From assembly GCA_049642465.1 (NCBI GenBank), contig JBAROV010000088.1, positions 38,616 through 102,615 on the forward strand: 64,000 nucleotides of DNA, written 5' to 3'. Below are positions 8,018-16,714 of this stretch, one piece after another. The position numbers were made by a program, and so were the translations under genes. This stretch comes from CAWDPQ01 sp049642465. Its GTDB lineage: Bacteria > Acidobacteriota > Vicinamibacteria > Vicinamibacterales > 2-12-FULL-66-21. The stretch's first letter is position 1; each line of letters opens with the position of its first letter. Under the pieces are notes generated by a model, which had not been told where the DNA came from, made no database searches, and saw nothing but the letters and a program-made list of their open reading frames with translations.

Positions 8018-9463
8018 CTATCTCGGGATCTTCTCCTCCGGGACCGGCAGCCCGGACCGATCTGTCACGGACAGTGTTGGGAACGGATCTCCAGTGCGCC
8101 GGATCCACTCATCGAGTTCACGTGCGAGGCGTTTCATCTCCGGGGCGACCGAAGGCTCTCGGACCAGATTGCGCAGCTCGCCCGGGTCTGCGGACAAATC
8201 GTAGAGTTCCTCACCGTAGCTGACGTATCGCACGTACTTCCAGCGCGGCGTGCGCAGCATTCGGATCGGGACGCGCCACGCCTGCTTGCCGTAATACTCC
8301 ACCACCAGTGATTCACGCACACTTGGAGCGCGCTGGTCGAGTATTGGACGGAGCGATAACCCGTCCACGCCGCTTGGCATTGGAACGCCCGTCAGATCGC
8401 AAACGGTCGGAAGCAAATCCATCAGGCTCGCGAGGGCATCCGTGCGGGCCGGGCGGATTTTGCCCGGCCACGAAATGACCAGCGGAATGCGCACCACCTC
8501 TTCGTACATGGCCGGTCCCTTGTAGGGTAGTCCGTGCCCACCGCCGTGATCGCCGTGATCTGCACTGAAGATCGTAATCGGAGGATCGCCGTCACGACCG
8601 AGTGCCGCGAGGACTGTTCCAATCTCGCGGTCGGCGGTCTCGACCAGTTCGTTGTAGAACGCACGGTATCGCCGCCAGACATCAGGGCCCGCGGCGATAA
8701 AGGGCCTTCCCTGATCCTGTTCAAGGTAGTGGCGTTGGGGGAACGGCTTGTTTCGGAGATCGTCGATCAGATTCGATGGGAGCCGCACGTTGGCCATCGC
8801 AGACGCGGCTGGTGTCTGCGAGAGGACGCCATAGATCTCGTGCGGGTTGAGCCAGGAGACGATCAGGAACAGCGGTCGCGTGGGTTTCGTCGCCGCTCGC
8901 GCTCGCAGGAATGCCACGACGCGCGGCGCAAGCGTCGCATCGTCAACTCTCTCGTCGTGCACCTCGAATCCATACTCGCCTGGCGTGCCGCCGAGGTGCC
9001 ATTTGCCGAAGTACGCAGTCTCGTATCCCGCTGCCGCCAGCACGCGGGCGAACGTTGGCAGCGAGCGATCGAGCGCAGGGGACATCCCCGCGGCAGGACG
9101 ATCGGTGCCGCGCCCACGACCCTCCGCTGTGTTACCCATGACGCCGGTCCGGTGTGGATACCGTCCCGTCATGAGGGCTGCGCGCGACGGGGAACATTGC
9201 GGCGTCGCCGCGAACGCCCGGGTAAACAGCACACCTTCGCTCGCCAGCCGATCCATGGTCGGCGTGCGAACATCGGTGGCACCCGCCGCACCGAACGCAT
9301 CGGCGCGCTGCTGATCCGTCAGTACGATCACCACGTCGGGACGCTGTGAACTCGCCTGAGCTGGCAAGCGCCCGTCGTGCAGGCGTGTCGCAAAGTCAGG
9401 GCGCGGCGTCGCCACAATCGACAGCACGCCGAGGATTGCCGTCACCATCCAACGCCCGCGCAC
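8018..9463 (-). CDS. Secreted type I sulfatase
   Basis: The sulfatase has the classical maturation motif C-S-P-S-R (Cys about residue 90) in TPQCSPSRAALMTGRYP. The first metal segment is VVIVLTDQQRADAF, and the later active-site region contains FSADHGDHGGGHG. The protein is about 481 residues from the GTG at 9463, which gives a signal peptide with a basic start (RGRWMVTAILGVLSIVA). An ATG at 9448 is the alternative start. Earlier in-frame starts would run into the promoter of the divergent DoxX-like gene. The two sulfatases in this locus differ in motif and sequence, so they are not a recent duplication and probably act on different sulfate esters. Confidence 0.9.
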   Translation of the reverse strand: MRGRWMVTAILGVLSIVATPRPDFATRLHDGRLPAQASSQRPDVVIVLTDQQRADAFGAAGATDVRTPTMDRLASEGVLFTRAFAATPQCSPSRAALMTGRYPHRTGVMGNTAEGRGRGTDRPAAGMSPALDRSLPTFARVLAAAGYETAYFGKWHLGGTPGEYGFEVHDERVDDATLAPRVVAFLRARAATKPTRPLFLIVSWLNPHEIYGVLSQTPAASAMANVRLPSNLIDDLRNKPFPQRHYLEQDQGRPFIAAGPDVWRRYRAFYNELVETADREIGTVLAALGRDGDPPITIFSADHGDHGGGHGLPYKGPAMYEEVVRIPLVISWPGKIRPARTDALASLMDLLPTVCDLTGVPMPSGVDGLSLRPILDQRAPSVRESLVVEYYGKQAWRVPIRMLRTPRWKYVRYVSYGEELYDLSADPGELRNLVREPSVAPEMKRLARELDEWIRRTGDPFPTLSVTDRSGLPVPEEKIPR

Positions 9464-9482
9464 TGTGACCAGTGTGACCCTC

Positions 9483-9511
9483 CCGACAACGACCGTCCAG
9501 TGACGTAATAT
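9483..9511 (+). promoter_or_regulatory. Putative sigma-70-like promoter of the DoxX-like gene
   Basis: CCGACA (9483-9488) and TAATAT (9506-9511) are separated by 17 bp and lie about 40 bp upstream of the start at 9552. A strong AAAGGAGA ribosome site follows. The -35 match is only four of six, so the call is tentative. Confidence 0.35.
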
Positions 9512-9551
9512 ACGAACGCAACTGGACGGAATCAAAGGAGAACTTCCCTCG

Positions 9552-9932
9552 ATGGCACGCAAAGCCGCCTACTGGGTCAGCACGGGTCTTCTTGCCCTGA
9601 TGTCGCTCTTCGCCGGGTACACATACCTGATGGCCACGCCGGAGGCAGTGACCGGGTTCGCGCATGTGGGTTACCCACAGCACCTCCGCGTCCTGCTTGG
9701 TATTGCGAAACTGACCGGAGCCATCACACTTATCGCCCCTGGGTTCCCACTCCTCAAGGAATGGGCGTATGCGGGGTTCACATTCGCGTGGATCGCTGCG
9801 TCAATTGCGCATTACGTTGCGGGCGACCGGCCAGCCTTCCTGTTTCCACTTGTCCTGCTGGTATTTCTTGGAGTGTCGTACCTGACACGACCGGCGGACC
9901 GACGGTACTCAGTTCGTCCGATGATCGCCTGA
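9552..9932 (+). CDS. DoxX-like small membrane protein
   Basis: This is a 126-residue protein with four predicted membrane segments (AAYWVSTGLLALMSLFAGY, the HLRVLLGIAKLTGAITLIAP stretch, AYAGFTFAWIAASIAHYVAG and FLFPLVLLVFLGVSYL). The LRVLLGIAKLTGAI pattern is typical of the DoxX-like family. The start is fixed by AAAGGAGA ten bases upstream. Family members are small integral membrane proteins linked to quinone or redox chemistry in a few cases; a specific role cannot be assigned. A strong hairpin terminator follows the stop directly. Confidence 0.8.
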   Translation: MARKAAYWVSTGLLALMSLFAGYTYLMATPEAVTGFAHVGYPQHLRVLLGIAKLTGAITLIAPGFPLLKEWAYAGFTFAWIAASIAHYVAGDRPAFLFPLVLLVFLGVSYLTRPADRRYSVRPMIA

Positions 9933-9960
9933 AGAGGCCGGATCGAGATCCGGCCTCTTC
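9931..9960. terminator. Bidirectional hairpin terminator
   Basis: GAAGAGGCCGGATC (9931-9944) is followed by GA and the exact complement GATCCGGCCTCTTC (9947-9960), a 14-bp perfect stem. It lies immediately after the DoxX-like stop codon and 20 bp before the stop of the convergent BACON gene, so it can serve both. There is no long T tract. Confidence 0.7.
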
Positions 9961-9980
9961 GAACGGTGGTCGCGCGGGCG

Positions 9981-11168
9981 TCAGAAAGCCTGCGTGATCC
10001 GCACGACCTTGTCCGCGACCGTGATCGTCCCGCTGCGAGCGCTGCCGCTGGTGTTTGCCGCTACCGTGAACGTCACGGGGTTGTCGCCGGCCTTCGGCGT
10101 TGACGGCGAAATGGTGATCCACGGCACGTCCGCTCGAGCCTCCCACCGACACGCCTCCTGCGTTGCCCCGCCGCACGTGATCGGATCGCTGATCTGAATC
10201 ACGTTGAACGTGCCAGGGCCGCCGCTCGACCCAAAGGCAATGGCATCGGTACTCACGGAATAGTAGCAACCCGCCTGAGCGATTTGCAGGTTCTGTCCAG
10301 CCGTGACAGTAGGCCATCGCAGTTTCACGACACTCTGACGCGGGGGGCCCCAGTTGTCGGAGACCCTGAACGAGACGGCGCCGGATCCGTTCCCGGACTG
10401 CCCGGCAACGACCGAGATCCACGAGGCGTCAGGCTCCGCGGTCCACGTGCATCCTGCTTGGGTCGTGATCGTCGCTGTCAGGTCGAACGGCACAGACATG
10501 CAAGGCGTGAACTCGATCGGCGACACGGAATAGTCACAGGCGACTGGTGTCTCGCCCGTTTGCGTCACGAGGAACGTCCGATCGATGACGGCAATTCCAC
10601 CGGTCCGCGTCGCGGGCTCGCTGTTTCTCGCCACTGAATACGTGACGGTTCCGTTGCCGTTTCCGCTGGTCCCCGCTGTGACAGTGAGCCACGCCACAGC
10701 GCTGGTCGCCGACCACTGGCAGTGGCTCGGGGCGGTCACGTTGAAGCTGCCAACTGCTGCGTCCTTGCCGAACGAGGCGCTCGTGGGCGTGATATCGAGC
10801 GTGCAGGCCACCACGCCGTCCTGCCGTACAGCGACAGTCTGACCTGCAACCGTCAACGCGCCCGATCGCTCAGTGGTATTCGCGTTTGCTGTCAGGCTGA
10901 CGTTCACACTGCCGTTTCCGGAACCACTGGCGCCACTCGTAATGGTCATCCAGCCTCGATCTGACGTCGCGGTCCAGGAACAGTTGGCTGCCGTCGTAAT
11001 GTTCACCGAGCCGGGTCCACCAGACGATCCGAAGGACAAGGACGCGGTCGAAAGAGTATATGTGCACGGAGTTGGCGTCGGTTCGGTCGGTGAGCTCTTG
11101 CCACAGGCGACTAGACCTGCTGCGAGCACCACGAGCGAGGCGACGCATATTGCTACCTGTCTTCGCAT
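9981..11168 (-). CDS. Lipoprotein with four BACON-type Ig-like repeats
   Basis: The 395-residue product starts MRRQVAICVASLVVLAAGLVACG, a lipoprotein signal with lipobox LVAC. It is followed by a Ser/Thr/Pro linker and four repeats of about 85 residues. Each repeat carries the BACON signature: a Cys followed by SWTATSD-, QWSATSA-, TWTAEPD- or RWEARAD-like segments, then SGNGSGNGSV-like glycine-rich turns and a GTITVAD-like strand. BACON domains are usually carbohydrate- or mucin-associated adhesion/scaffold modules in surface proteins. The ATG at 11168 is chosen because it begins the signal peptide. It ends 20 bp from the shared terminator. Confidence 0.85.
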   Translation of the reverse strand: MRRQVAICVASLVVLAAGLVACGKSSPTEPTPTPCTYTLSTASLSFGSSGGPGSVNITTAANCSWTATSDRGWMTITSGASGSGNGSVNVSLTANANTTERSGALTVAGQTVAVRQDGVVACTLDITPTSASFGKDAAVGSFNVTAPSHCQWSATSAVAWLTVTAGTSGNGNGTVTYSVARNSEPATRTGGIAVIDRTFLVTQTGETPVACDYSVSPIEFTPCMSVPFDLTATITTQAGCTWTAEPDASWISVVAGQSGNGSGAVSFRVSDNWGPPRQSVVKLRWPTVTAGQNLQIAQAGCYYSVSTDAIAFGSSGGPGTFNVIQISDPITCGGATQEACRWEARADVPWITISPSTPKAGDNPVTFTVAANTSGSARSGTITVADKVVRITQAF

Positions 11169-11418
11169 GTCGCCCCCAATGATTGGTACCAGTGTCCAAA
11201 GCAACACGGCCGCCAACGGGCGACGGCCTCGAAACGCCTGAACTCGGCCCACTAAACGCCCCAAAGCCGATTCAGGGCCGTCTCCACTGGGAAATCTCCC
11301 GCCAAACGAGAGAATTCCCCCACCTCGGGCCAGCCTCCGGCACTGAAATCGGCATTGTCACCGGATCGGATCTTGATCCAATCCTCGGCGGAGCACGTGC
11401 GAAAGCACGCGAATTCAC

Positions 11419-12339
11419 ATGACTTCGCGCTACCCGTATTCGGTGGTTATTGCTCTCCTGGCGGCCACGATGGCGAACGGACCCATCGTTGCCCGCGATG
11501 CCGACCCGCCTTCTTCATTCCTGACGGGACGCGCGTTTCAGTACCAGGTCGTCGCCGGCGACACCATCACGCTCGTGAGCGCCAGGTACGGCATCCATCC
11601 ATCTGAGATCATCGAGCGTAATAGACTGAAGCCAAATGCGGTCTTCACTCCGGGACAGATCCTGGAGCTGGAGAACCTGCACATTGTTCCCGTTGTCGAT
11701 GACGATGTGGCGCTCGTGATTAATGTGCCGCAGCGTATGTTGTTCCTGGACGAAGGCGACCGCGCGTCGGGTTATCCGATCGCCGTCGGACGTCGGGATT
11801 GGCCGACACCACTCGGCGACTTCAACATCGTTGTCAAGGAGACAGAGCCGACGTGGGATGTTCCTGAATCGATTCAGGAGGAAATGCGGCGCGAAGGGCG
11901 CGTCGTGCTGGAGAAGGTTCCCCCTGGCCCCGAGAATCCACTCGGTGCGTTCTGGCTCGGACTCAGTCTGGGATCCGTCGGGATTCACGGCACCAATGCG
12001 CCATCGAGCATCTTCCGAAGCACCACCCACGGGTGCATCAGGATGCACCCCGACGACATCGCGGCGCTGTTTCCGCGAGTGGTGACCGGCACGCGCGGCC
12101 GAATCGTCTACTCGCCGGTCTTGCTCGCCAAAACCGCCGACGGAATCTTCGTCGAAGCCCATCCCGATATTTACCGGCGAATGGCCGGCGATCCACTCGC
12201 CCTTGTGCGGGACATCGCGAATGCCGTCGGGATCGCGAACGAGATCGACTGGCTGCAGGTGGCAAGGGCACTCAAAGCGAGACGTGGCATGGCGGTCCCT
12301 GTGGCCAGCGCCACGTCCCCACGCTCATCGCTGAATTGA
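11419..12339 (+). CDS. LysM plus L,D-transpeptidase (YkuD) cell-wall enzyme
   Basis: This 306-residue protein has an N-terminal signal peptide and a LysM domain at about 41-88 (FQYQVVAGDTITLVSARYGI, then FTPGQILELE). A YkuD catalytic domain follows, with H190 in GIHGTN and the H204-G205-C206 active site in STTHGCIRM. It should form or exchange L,D cross-links in peptidoglycan, or attach proteins to it, in the periplasm. The LysM module gives peptidoglycan affinity. Its 3' end overlaps the convergent cytochrome gene by 15 bp. Confidence 0.9.
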   Translation: MTSRYPYSVVIALLAATMANGPIVARDADPPSSFLTGRAFQYQVVAGDTITLVSARYGIHPSEIIERNRLKPNAVFTPGQILELENLHIVPVVDDDVALVINVPQRMLFLDEGDRASGYPIAVGRRDWPTPLGDFNIVVKETEPTWDVPESIQEEMRREGRVVLEKVPPGPENPLGAFWLGLSLGSVGIHGTNAPSSIFRSTTHGCIRMHPDDIAALFPRVVTGTRGRIVYSPVLLAKTADGIFVEAHPDIYRRMAGDPLALVRDIANAVGIANEIDWLQVARALKARRGMAVPVASATSPRSSLN

Positions 12340-12780
12340 TTCGACGTACTTCACGAGATTTCGAATGCGCAGCACGGTGACGTTCTTCTCGTCATATCGA
12401 AACACATCTCCCCATATCGGCATCTCCTCGACGCCGTGGGCCGGGCTCTCCGTTTTACCTGTCCCCTTGATGACGTACTCCACGTCAACGGCATCGAACT
12501 TCCCTCCATGCCGTTTCGCGATAGTCGTCAGATCGGCAACTGGCATTTTCATCGCGGGCGCAGCAGGTCCGTTGCCCGTGCCGTCCAGCCCGTGGCACAC
12601 GGCACAGTAGGCCACGTAGTTGTCCCGCCCTTCCACCGACACGATTGGCACAGCACGGCCGGCCTTGACCTTCGGAACCTGCGTCTGACCGGACGGGGTC
12701 TGCGCGGATATCGGCGCGCCCAGGACCCAAGCGAGGACGAGGCAGCCGGCAACAAGAATTCTTGCAGAGCAGCTCACCAT
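12325..12780 (-). CDS. Periplasmic c-type monoheme cytochrome
   Basis: The protein is 151 residues with a signal peptide ending near AQTPS. A single heme site, C59-A-V-C62-H63, is followed by GLDGTGNGP, the class I cytochrome c pattern. M120 in EEMPIWG is the likely sixth ligand. GAGAGG six bases before the ATG supports the start. It probably carries electrons in the periplasm. It is upstream-adjacent on the same strand to the UbiB-like kinase (56 bp gap) and overlaps the end of the convergent L,D-transpeptidase gene. Confidence 0.88.
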   Translation of the reverse strand: MVSCSARILVAGCLVLAWVLGAPISAQTPSGQTQVPKVKAGRAVPIVSVEGRDNYVAYCAVCHGLDGTGNGPAAPAMKMPVADLTTIAKRHGGKFDAVDVEYVIKGTGKTESPAHGVEEMPIWGDVFRYDEKNVTVLRIRNLVKYVESIQR

Positions 12781-12835
12781 AAATACCTCTCAGTCTTACG
12801 TGTTGTTCAAAACCAAACCTTTCAGGCCGGATCGG

Positions 12836-14572
12836 CTACAGCCGACCGGATCTCAGAATTCCGATCGCCAGGCCGATGCCAAGCACACCGGCCACGACGA
12901 AGCCCGCGAGTCCGAGCGACGGATAACCGCTCAGCGATGAACTCGCCGCGGCATGCATGACAACGGCAGAGCCGATGACGATGGCGGCGATGACGATCGC
13001 AAAGCTGAGACGATTGCTCGAGCGGTCCATTTCTCGAATGAAGTAATCGAGGTTTCGATGGATGAATTGGATGCGCAAACCGTCGGTTCGTGCCTTGCGA
13101 GTGATGTCCGCAAGGTCACGCGGCAGTGCACGGAGCGCGCTCAACGCCTCATGCCCGACGTCTGCGGTTCGGTACGCCACCGCCGCCGGCGTGTGTTTCT
13201 GCCGCAAGAGGTATTCCACGAGCGGAGCCGCGTGTTCGACCATTTTGAATGACGGATCCAGGTCACGCCCGATACCCTCGATCGTGCTGACCGCTTTGAT
13301 GAGGAGCAGAAGATCGGCAGGCAGTTTCAACCGGTGGCGCGACATCGCGTCGGTGATTGACGAGAGTACCGTCCCGAGTGACAGCGCGCCGAGCGAGAGA
13401 TCGGCGTACACATCCAGCATTTCTTCGATGTCGCGTGCCAGTTCGGCCATGTCGACTGGCCGCAGCGGCGTCGCCACGCTGACGACAATCTCGGCGAGCC
13501 GGTCCGAGTCCCGGCGCGACACAGCGAGAATCGTTTCTGCGAGACGCTCGCGCATCTGCCGGTTCAACCGTCCAACGATCCCGAAGTCGATGAACGCGAC
13601 GATGTCGCCAGGCAACGCGAGAACATTGCCCGGATGTGGGTCGGCGTGAAACAAGCCGTGGACGAGGATCTGTTTCAGTACGACGTCTGCACCGCGGCGG
13701 GCGACGACCCGCGGGTCGAGTGCCCGTCCGTCCTCCGTGCCCACGGCCGATACCTTGATCCCGTCGAGGAATTCCATCGTCAAGACTGCCGGCGTCGTCA
13801 ATGGCCAGCAGATGACCGGGTAGGCCACGGTCGGGTCGCCGGCGAACTGGCCGGCCACACGCTCGATGATGTGTCCCTCGCGTGAAAGATCCTGTTCGCG
13901 GCGGATCGTGCGGGCGAATTCATCGACCAGCTCCGACAAGCTGTAGAGGTGTGCGTCGGTGACGTAGCGCTCGGCGAGGGTGGCAAGATCAGCCAGAATC
14001 GCGAGGTCCGCCTCGATCACCCTCTCGATGCCGGGCCTTCGCACCTTGACGGCGACCACTTCACCCGAGTGAAGAGTCGCCTTGTGGACCTGTGCGATTG
14101 AGGCCGCGGCAAGTGGCTCGGGACAAAACTCCGCGAACAGCTCACCAATTGGCCGGCTCAGTGCCTCTTCAATCGATCGTTCCGCGACACCTGGCGCGAG
14201 GGGAGGCACCGAGTCCTGCAACAACGCCAGTTCCGCGATGACATCGGGCGGCAGAAGGTCGGCTCGTGTGCTCAGCGCCTGACCGAACTTGATGAAGGTG
14301 GGTCCCAGCGCCTCGAAGGCAAGGCGGATGCGCGTCGGCCGACTCAGCTCCGTGTAGCCGTCGTGTCCAAGTGCTGACAGTACTCGCCGGCCCGCTGCCA
14401 GATACGACGTCAAGTGCAGGGCATGTACAACATCAGCAAAGCCAAACCTCACGAGAACGGAGACAATCTCGCTGTACCGGCGCATGTGACCGACGCGAGC
14501 CACGCCCCGCCTGACCATGCCCGCGTCTACTTGCGGCGTCACTTCGGGCTGCGGCAAAACGGCGCGGGACAT
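12836..14572 (-). CDS. ABC1/UbiB-family atypical protein kinase
   Basis: This 578-residue protein shows all ABC1-family motifs: the KxGQ signature in TFIKFGQALSTR (about 95), an AAASIAQVH nucleotide loop (156), the lysine in VAVKVRRP (176), EQDL (227), HADPHPGN (309) and FIDFG (329). Two C-terminal membrane helices anchor it. Members support ubiquinone/menaquinone biosynthesis or lipid homeostasis, probably as ATPases. The ATG at 14572 is preceded by AAGGAG at good spacing, unlike the GTG at 14575. It is divergent from the UspA operon, with a 244-bp spacer that contains a candidate operator. Confidence 0.88.
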   Translation of the reverse strand: MSRAVLPQPEVTPQVDAGMVRRGVARVGHMRRYSEIVSVLVRFGFADVVHALHLTSYLAAGRRVLSALGHDGYTELSRPTRIRLAFEALGPTFIKFGQALSTRADLLPPDVIAELALLQDSVPPLAPGVAERSIEEALSRPIGELFAEFCPEPLAAASIAQVHKATLHSGEVVAVKVRRPGIERVIEADLAILADLATLAERYVTDAHLYSLSELVDEFARTIRREQDLSREGHIIERVAGQFAGDPTVAYPVICWPLTTPAVLTMEFLDGIKVSAVGTEDGRALDPRVVARRGADVVLKQILVHGLFHADPHPGNVLALPGDIVAFIDFGIVGRLNRQMRERLAETILAVSRRDSDRLAEIVVSVATPLRPVDMAELARDIEEMLDVYADLSLGALSLGTVLSSITDAMSRHRLKLPADLLLLIKAVSTIEGIGRDLDPSFKMVEHAAPLVEYLLRQKHTPAAVAYRTADVGHEALSALRALPRDLADITRKARTDGLRIQFIHRNLDYFIREMDRSSNRLSFAIVIAAIVIGSAVVMHAAASSSLSGYPSLGLAGFVVAGVLGIGLAIGILRSGRL

Positions 14573-14684
14573 CACACTCCTTCGCAGTGCAATCCAAATA
14601 CCTATCCGGCACCTGAGCGGGTGTGGCGATCAAAGGAGTGAGCGCTGCTCCCGGGCCGAACTTCGCGTGTTTTTTCCTCCTACC

Positions 14685-14699
14685 GGGGAATTGTCCACG
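14685..14699 (+). promoter_or_regulatory. Candidate operator (GTCCACG motif), site A
   Basis: GGGGAATTGTCCACG lies in the spacer between the UbiB-like kinase and the UspA operon. It matches the sequence at 19882-19896 in 13 of 15 positions and the one at 16585-16599 in 12 of 15. The half-site GTCCACG resembles one arm of a palindrome of the form CGTGG-N8-CCACG. The link between the sites and a regulator is inference. Confidence 0.35.
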
Positions 14700-14816
14700 C
14701 CCGTGCCTAATCGTTTGTGTGAATTGCGGCGGCGACGGCCGCTCCCGTCGGAGTGCCGATTGCATTGAAGATCAGTGAATACAGCGCAAACGCTTCGCAT
14801 CGAAGGAGTCAGCGTC

Positions 14817-15302
14817 ATGCAACCCATCAAGATCATCCTGGTGCCGACCGATTTCAGTCCGGCTTCCAAACGGGCGCTGCGGTACGCCTGTAACCTCGCC
14901 GATGCGACCGGCGCGTCGCTGCAAATCATCCATGTCATGGAGAACCCGTATCTGCCAAACGCATTCAGCGGGTATTACGCGCCGCTGCCAGGCGAATTCC
15001 TCGAGGACCTCGATCGGCGCACGCGTGCCGAGCTCGAAGCGCAACTGACGGCCGAGGAGAAGAACAAGTATTCGGCGGTGTTCGTGCTCCGCATGGGATC
15101 GCCCGCGCACGAGATCCTCGAGTACCTGAACGATCAGGACGCGATTGACCTCGTGGTGATGGCAACCGCAGGCCGCGGCGGCGTCGCGCGTCTGATGATG
15201 GGAAGCGTCGCCGACAAGGTCGTGCGCGCCGCGCCCTGCCCGGTCCTCACACTGCACCCGGCCGAGCAGGTCGCGACTGGAACAACGTTTCGAGCTGCTT
15301 GA
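14817..15302 (+). CDS. UspA-family universal stress protein
   Basis: The 161-residue single Usp domain starts at MQPIKIILVPTDFS, with AAGGAG eight bases upstream, rather than at the longer in-frame start. The ATP-binding C-terminal loop is visible: TAGRGGVARLMMGSVADKVV, then APCPVLTL. Such proteins respond to energy or oxygen limitation. It is the first gene of a three-gene run with a DUF302 protein (10 bp gap) and a small winged-helix-like protein. It lies in a region rich in stress-associated families. Confidence 0.92.
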   Translation: MQPIKIILVPTDFSPASKRALRYACNLADATGASLQIIHVMENPYLPNAFSGYYAPLPGEFLEDLDRRTRAELEAQLTAEEKNKYSAVFVLRMGSPAHEILEYLNDQDAIDLVVMATAGRGGVARLMMGSVADKVVRAAPCPVLTLHPAEQVATGTTFRAA

Positions 15303-15312
15303 GGGACGCGAT

Positions 15313-15741
15313 ATGCACCAGACGTCATACGGCCTCAGAGTCACTCTGCCGCTCTCCTACGAGGCGGCGATCGCGCGCGCAACTGAAGCCCTCCAGGCTG
15401 AAGGGTTCGGCGTGCTGACCAGCATCGACGTGCAGGAGACGCTGCGCCGCAAGCTCGATCGCGCGTTTCGCAAGTACGTCATCCTGGGTGCCTGTAATCC
15501 GACGCTCGCGGACCGCGCCCTGCACGCGGAACTCGAGGTCGGTCTGCTGCTCCCCTGCAACGTCATCGTCTACGAGCAAGGAGCCAACGAAAGCGTCGTC
15601 GCGGCGATGGCGCCGCTGGCAGCGTTGGGAATCGTCGGCGACAATCGCGAGCTTCGAGCCGTCGCAGAAGAGGCAGACGGCCGGCTGAGGCGCGCCTTGG
15701 CAGCTCTGGAGGCGTCGAACCAGCAGGCCGTCGTGAAGTGA
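15313..15741 (+). CDS. DUF302 domain protein
   Basis: The 142-residue protein shows the DUF302 layout: LSYEAAIARATEALQAEGFGVLTSID, LRRKLDRAFRKYVILGACNP, then ELEVGLLLPCNVIVYE. The domain is a small alpha-beta fold of unknown biochemical function, often encoded beside heavy-metal, redox or universal-stress genes. It follows uspA by ten bases and precedes the next gene by one base, so the three form an operon. Confidence 0.88.
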   Translation: MHQTSYGLRVTLPLSYEAAIARATEALQAEGFGVLTSIDVQETLRRKLDRAFRKYVILGACNPTLADRALHAELEVGLLLPCNVIVYEQGANESVVAAMAPLAALGIVGDNRELRAVAEEADGRLRRALAALEASNQQAVVK

Positions 15742-15742
15742 G

Positions 15743-16036
15743 ATGGACGAGATTGCATATCCCCGGATGCATTCGGACCGGCGGCATGCCCCGTCGCGCG
15801 AGGCGTTGCTCCGGCGCATTCGCGCAGAGTTCTGCGAGATGCCCTCTCTCCGGCTGACATGTCACCAGGCGCAGCGTCTCTTCGCACTGCCATGCGATAT
15901 CTGTGAGCGCGTGCTGGTCGACCTCGTTCGAGAGAACACGCTGACACTCGGTCCGGACGGGCGATATGGCCTGCGGGGCAACGTGGGATGGGAGTTGTCA
16001 GAGGGCGACGTGGCCGAGTGCCATGAACGGTCTTGA
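15743..16036 (+). CDS. Small winged-helix-like hypothetical protein
   Basis: I do not recognise this 97-residue protein by name. The segment at about 20-80 (ALLRRIRAEFCEMPSLRLTCHQAQRLFALPC, broken here only by description, then ERVLVDLVRENTLTL) has the length and pattern of a winged helix-turn-helix. Conserved-looking Cys residues are found at about 31, 40, 51 and 54. The ATG follows the DUF302 stop by one base, so it belongs to the uspA operon. It could be a local regulator or a metal-binding protein. A hairpin that can terminate transcription overlaps its end. Confidence 0.6.
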   Translation: MDEIAYPRMHSDRRHAPSREALLRRIRAEFCEMPSLRLTCHQAQRLFALPCDICERVLVDLVRENTLTLGPDGRYGLRGNVGWELSEGDVAECHERS

Positions 16037-16053
16037 CGGCCGTTGAGGCACTC
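16016..16053. terminator. Hairpin between convergent genes (possible bidirectional terminator)
   Basis: GAGTGCC (16016-16022) pairs with GGCACTC (16047-16053), and inside it AACGG (16026-16030) pairs with CCGTT (16040-16044). The structure spans the stop of the small winged-helix gene and the spacer before the stop of the convergent CBS gene at 16065. No T run is present. Confidence 0.45.
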
Positions 16054-16064
16054 GACGAAGGTCG

Positions 16065-16541
16065 CTACGCGGCATCCGCTTTCTTACCGATCACCGCCGG
16101 AAGGTCGTGACTGCAGATCGATCTGAACGCCTCGAGGACCGCGCCGGGCTTGACGCCCTTGGCGCCAGAACCGGTGACCAGCACGATGTCGTTCAGAGAC
16201 AGAATCCCTGCCAGCTTTCCTTGGGCATCGACGACCGGTAGTCGCCGGATCCGTCGCTGCTTCATCCTGTCGAGCGCGGCGAGCACGTCTTCATCGGCGC
16301 GGCATGTTTCGACAGGCTGTCTCATCACGCTGTCAGTCGAGATTGCCGAGGCAGGTCGATTCCGTGTGCCGAGGGCAATGCAGATGTCTCGGTCCGTGAT
16401 GACACCTATCGGCCGAGCTGCTTCATCCGTCACGGGCAGAATCCCGCAGTCGGCCTTCCAGAGTCGCTCGACCGCGACGGCGAGATTCGTGTCCGCCCGG
16501 CAGGTCTCTGGATCCGTGGTCATGATGTCCTGAACCTTCAT
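16065..16541 (-). CDS. Tandem CBS-domain protein
   Basis: The 158-residue protein contains two CBS domains. The first is KVQDIMTTDPETC to PIGVITDRDICIAL; the second is VMRQPVETCRADEDVLAALDRM to GKLAGILSLNDIVL. AAGGAG upstream of the ATG at 16541 fixes the start, and the longer frame upstream is rejected. Stand-alone CBS pairs bind adenine nucleotides or related ligands and act as energy sensors. The mycobacterial Hrp1 of the dormancy regulon is of this type. A candidate operator lies 44 bp upstream, and a second CBS gene is encoded divergently. Confidence 0.9.
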   Translation of the reverse strand: MKVQDIMTTDPETCRADTNLAVAVERLWKADCGILPVTDEAARPIGVITDRDICIALGTRNRPASAISTDSVMRQPVETCRADEDVLAALDRMKQRRIRRLPVVDAQGKLAGILSLNDIVLVTGSGAKGVKPGAVLEAFRSICSHDLPAVIGKKADAA

Positions 16542-16584
16542 AGCCGTTCTCCTTCGATGCGGATCGCGATGCAACCTGCGCGCC

Positions 16585-16599
16585 CGGCAAATGTCCACG
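16585..16599 (+). promoter_or_regulatory. Candidate operator (GTCCACG motif), site C
   Basis: CGGCAAATGTCCACG lies 44 bp upstream of one CBS gene and 116 bp upstream of the divergent small Cys-rich gene. It shares the GTCCACG half and the A/T-rich centre with sites at 14685 and 19882. Its functional meaning is not shown by the sequence alone. Confidence 0.3.
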
Positions 16600-16714
16600 T
16601 GAAATACGAAAAAGTCCGCACCGACATCGTTTGAATACCGCCACCGCGCCACTGTGCAGCGGCGCGAGGGTTGCAGTCTCTGATGATGTGCTCCGCGTGG
16701 GCGGGGAGGGAAAT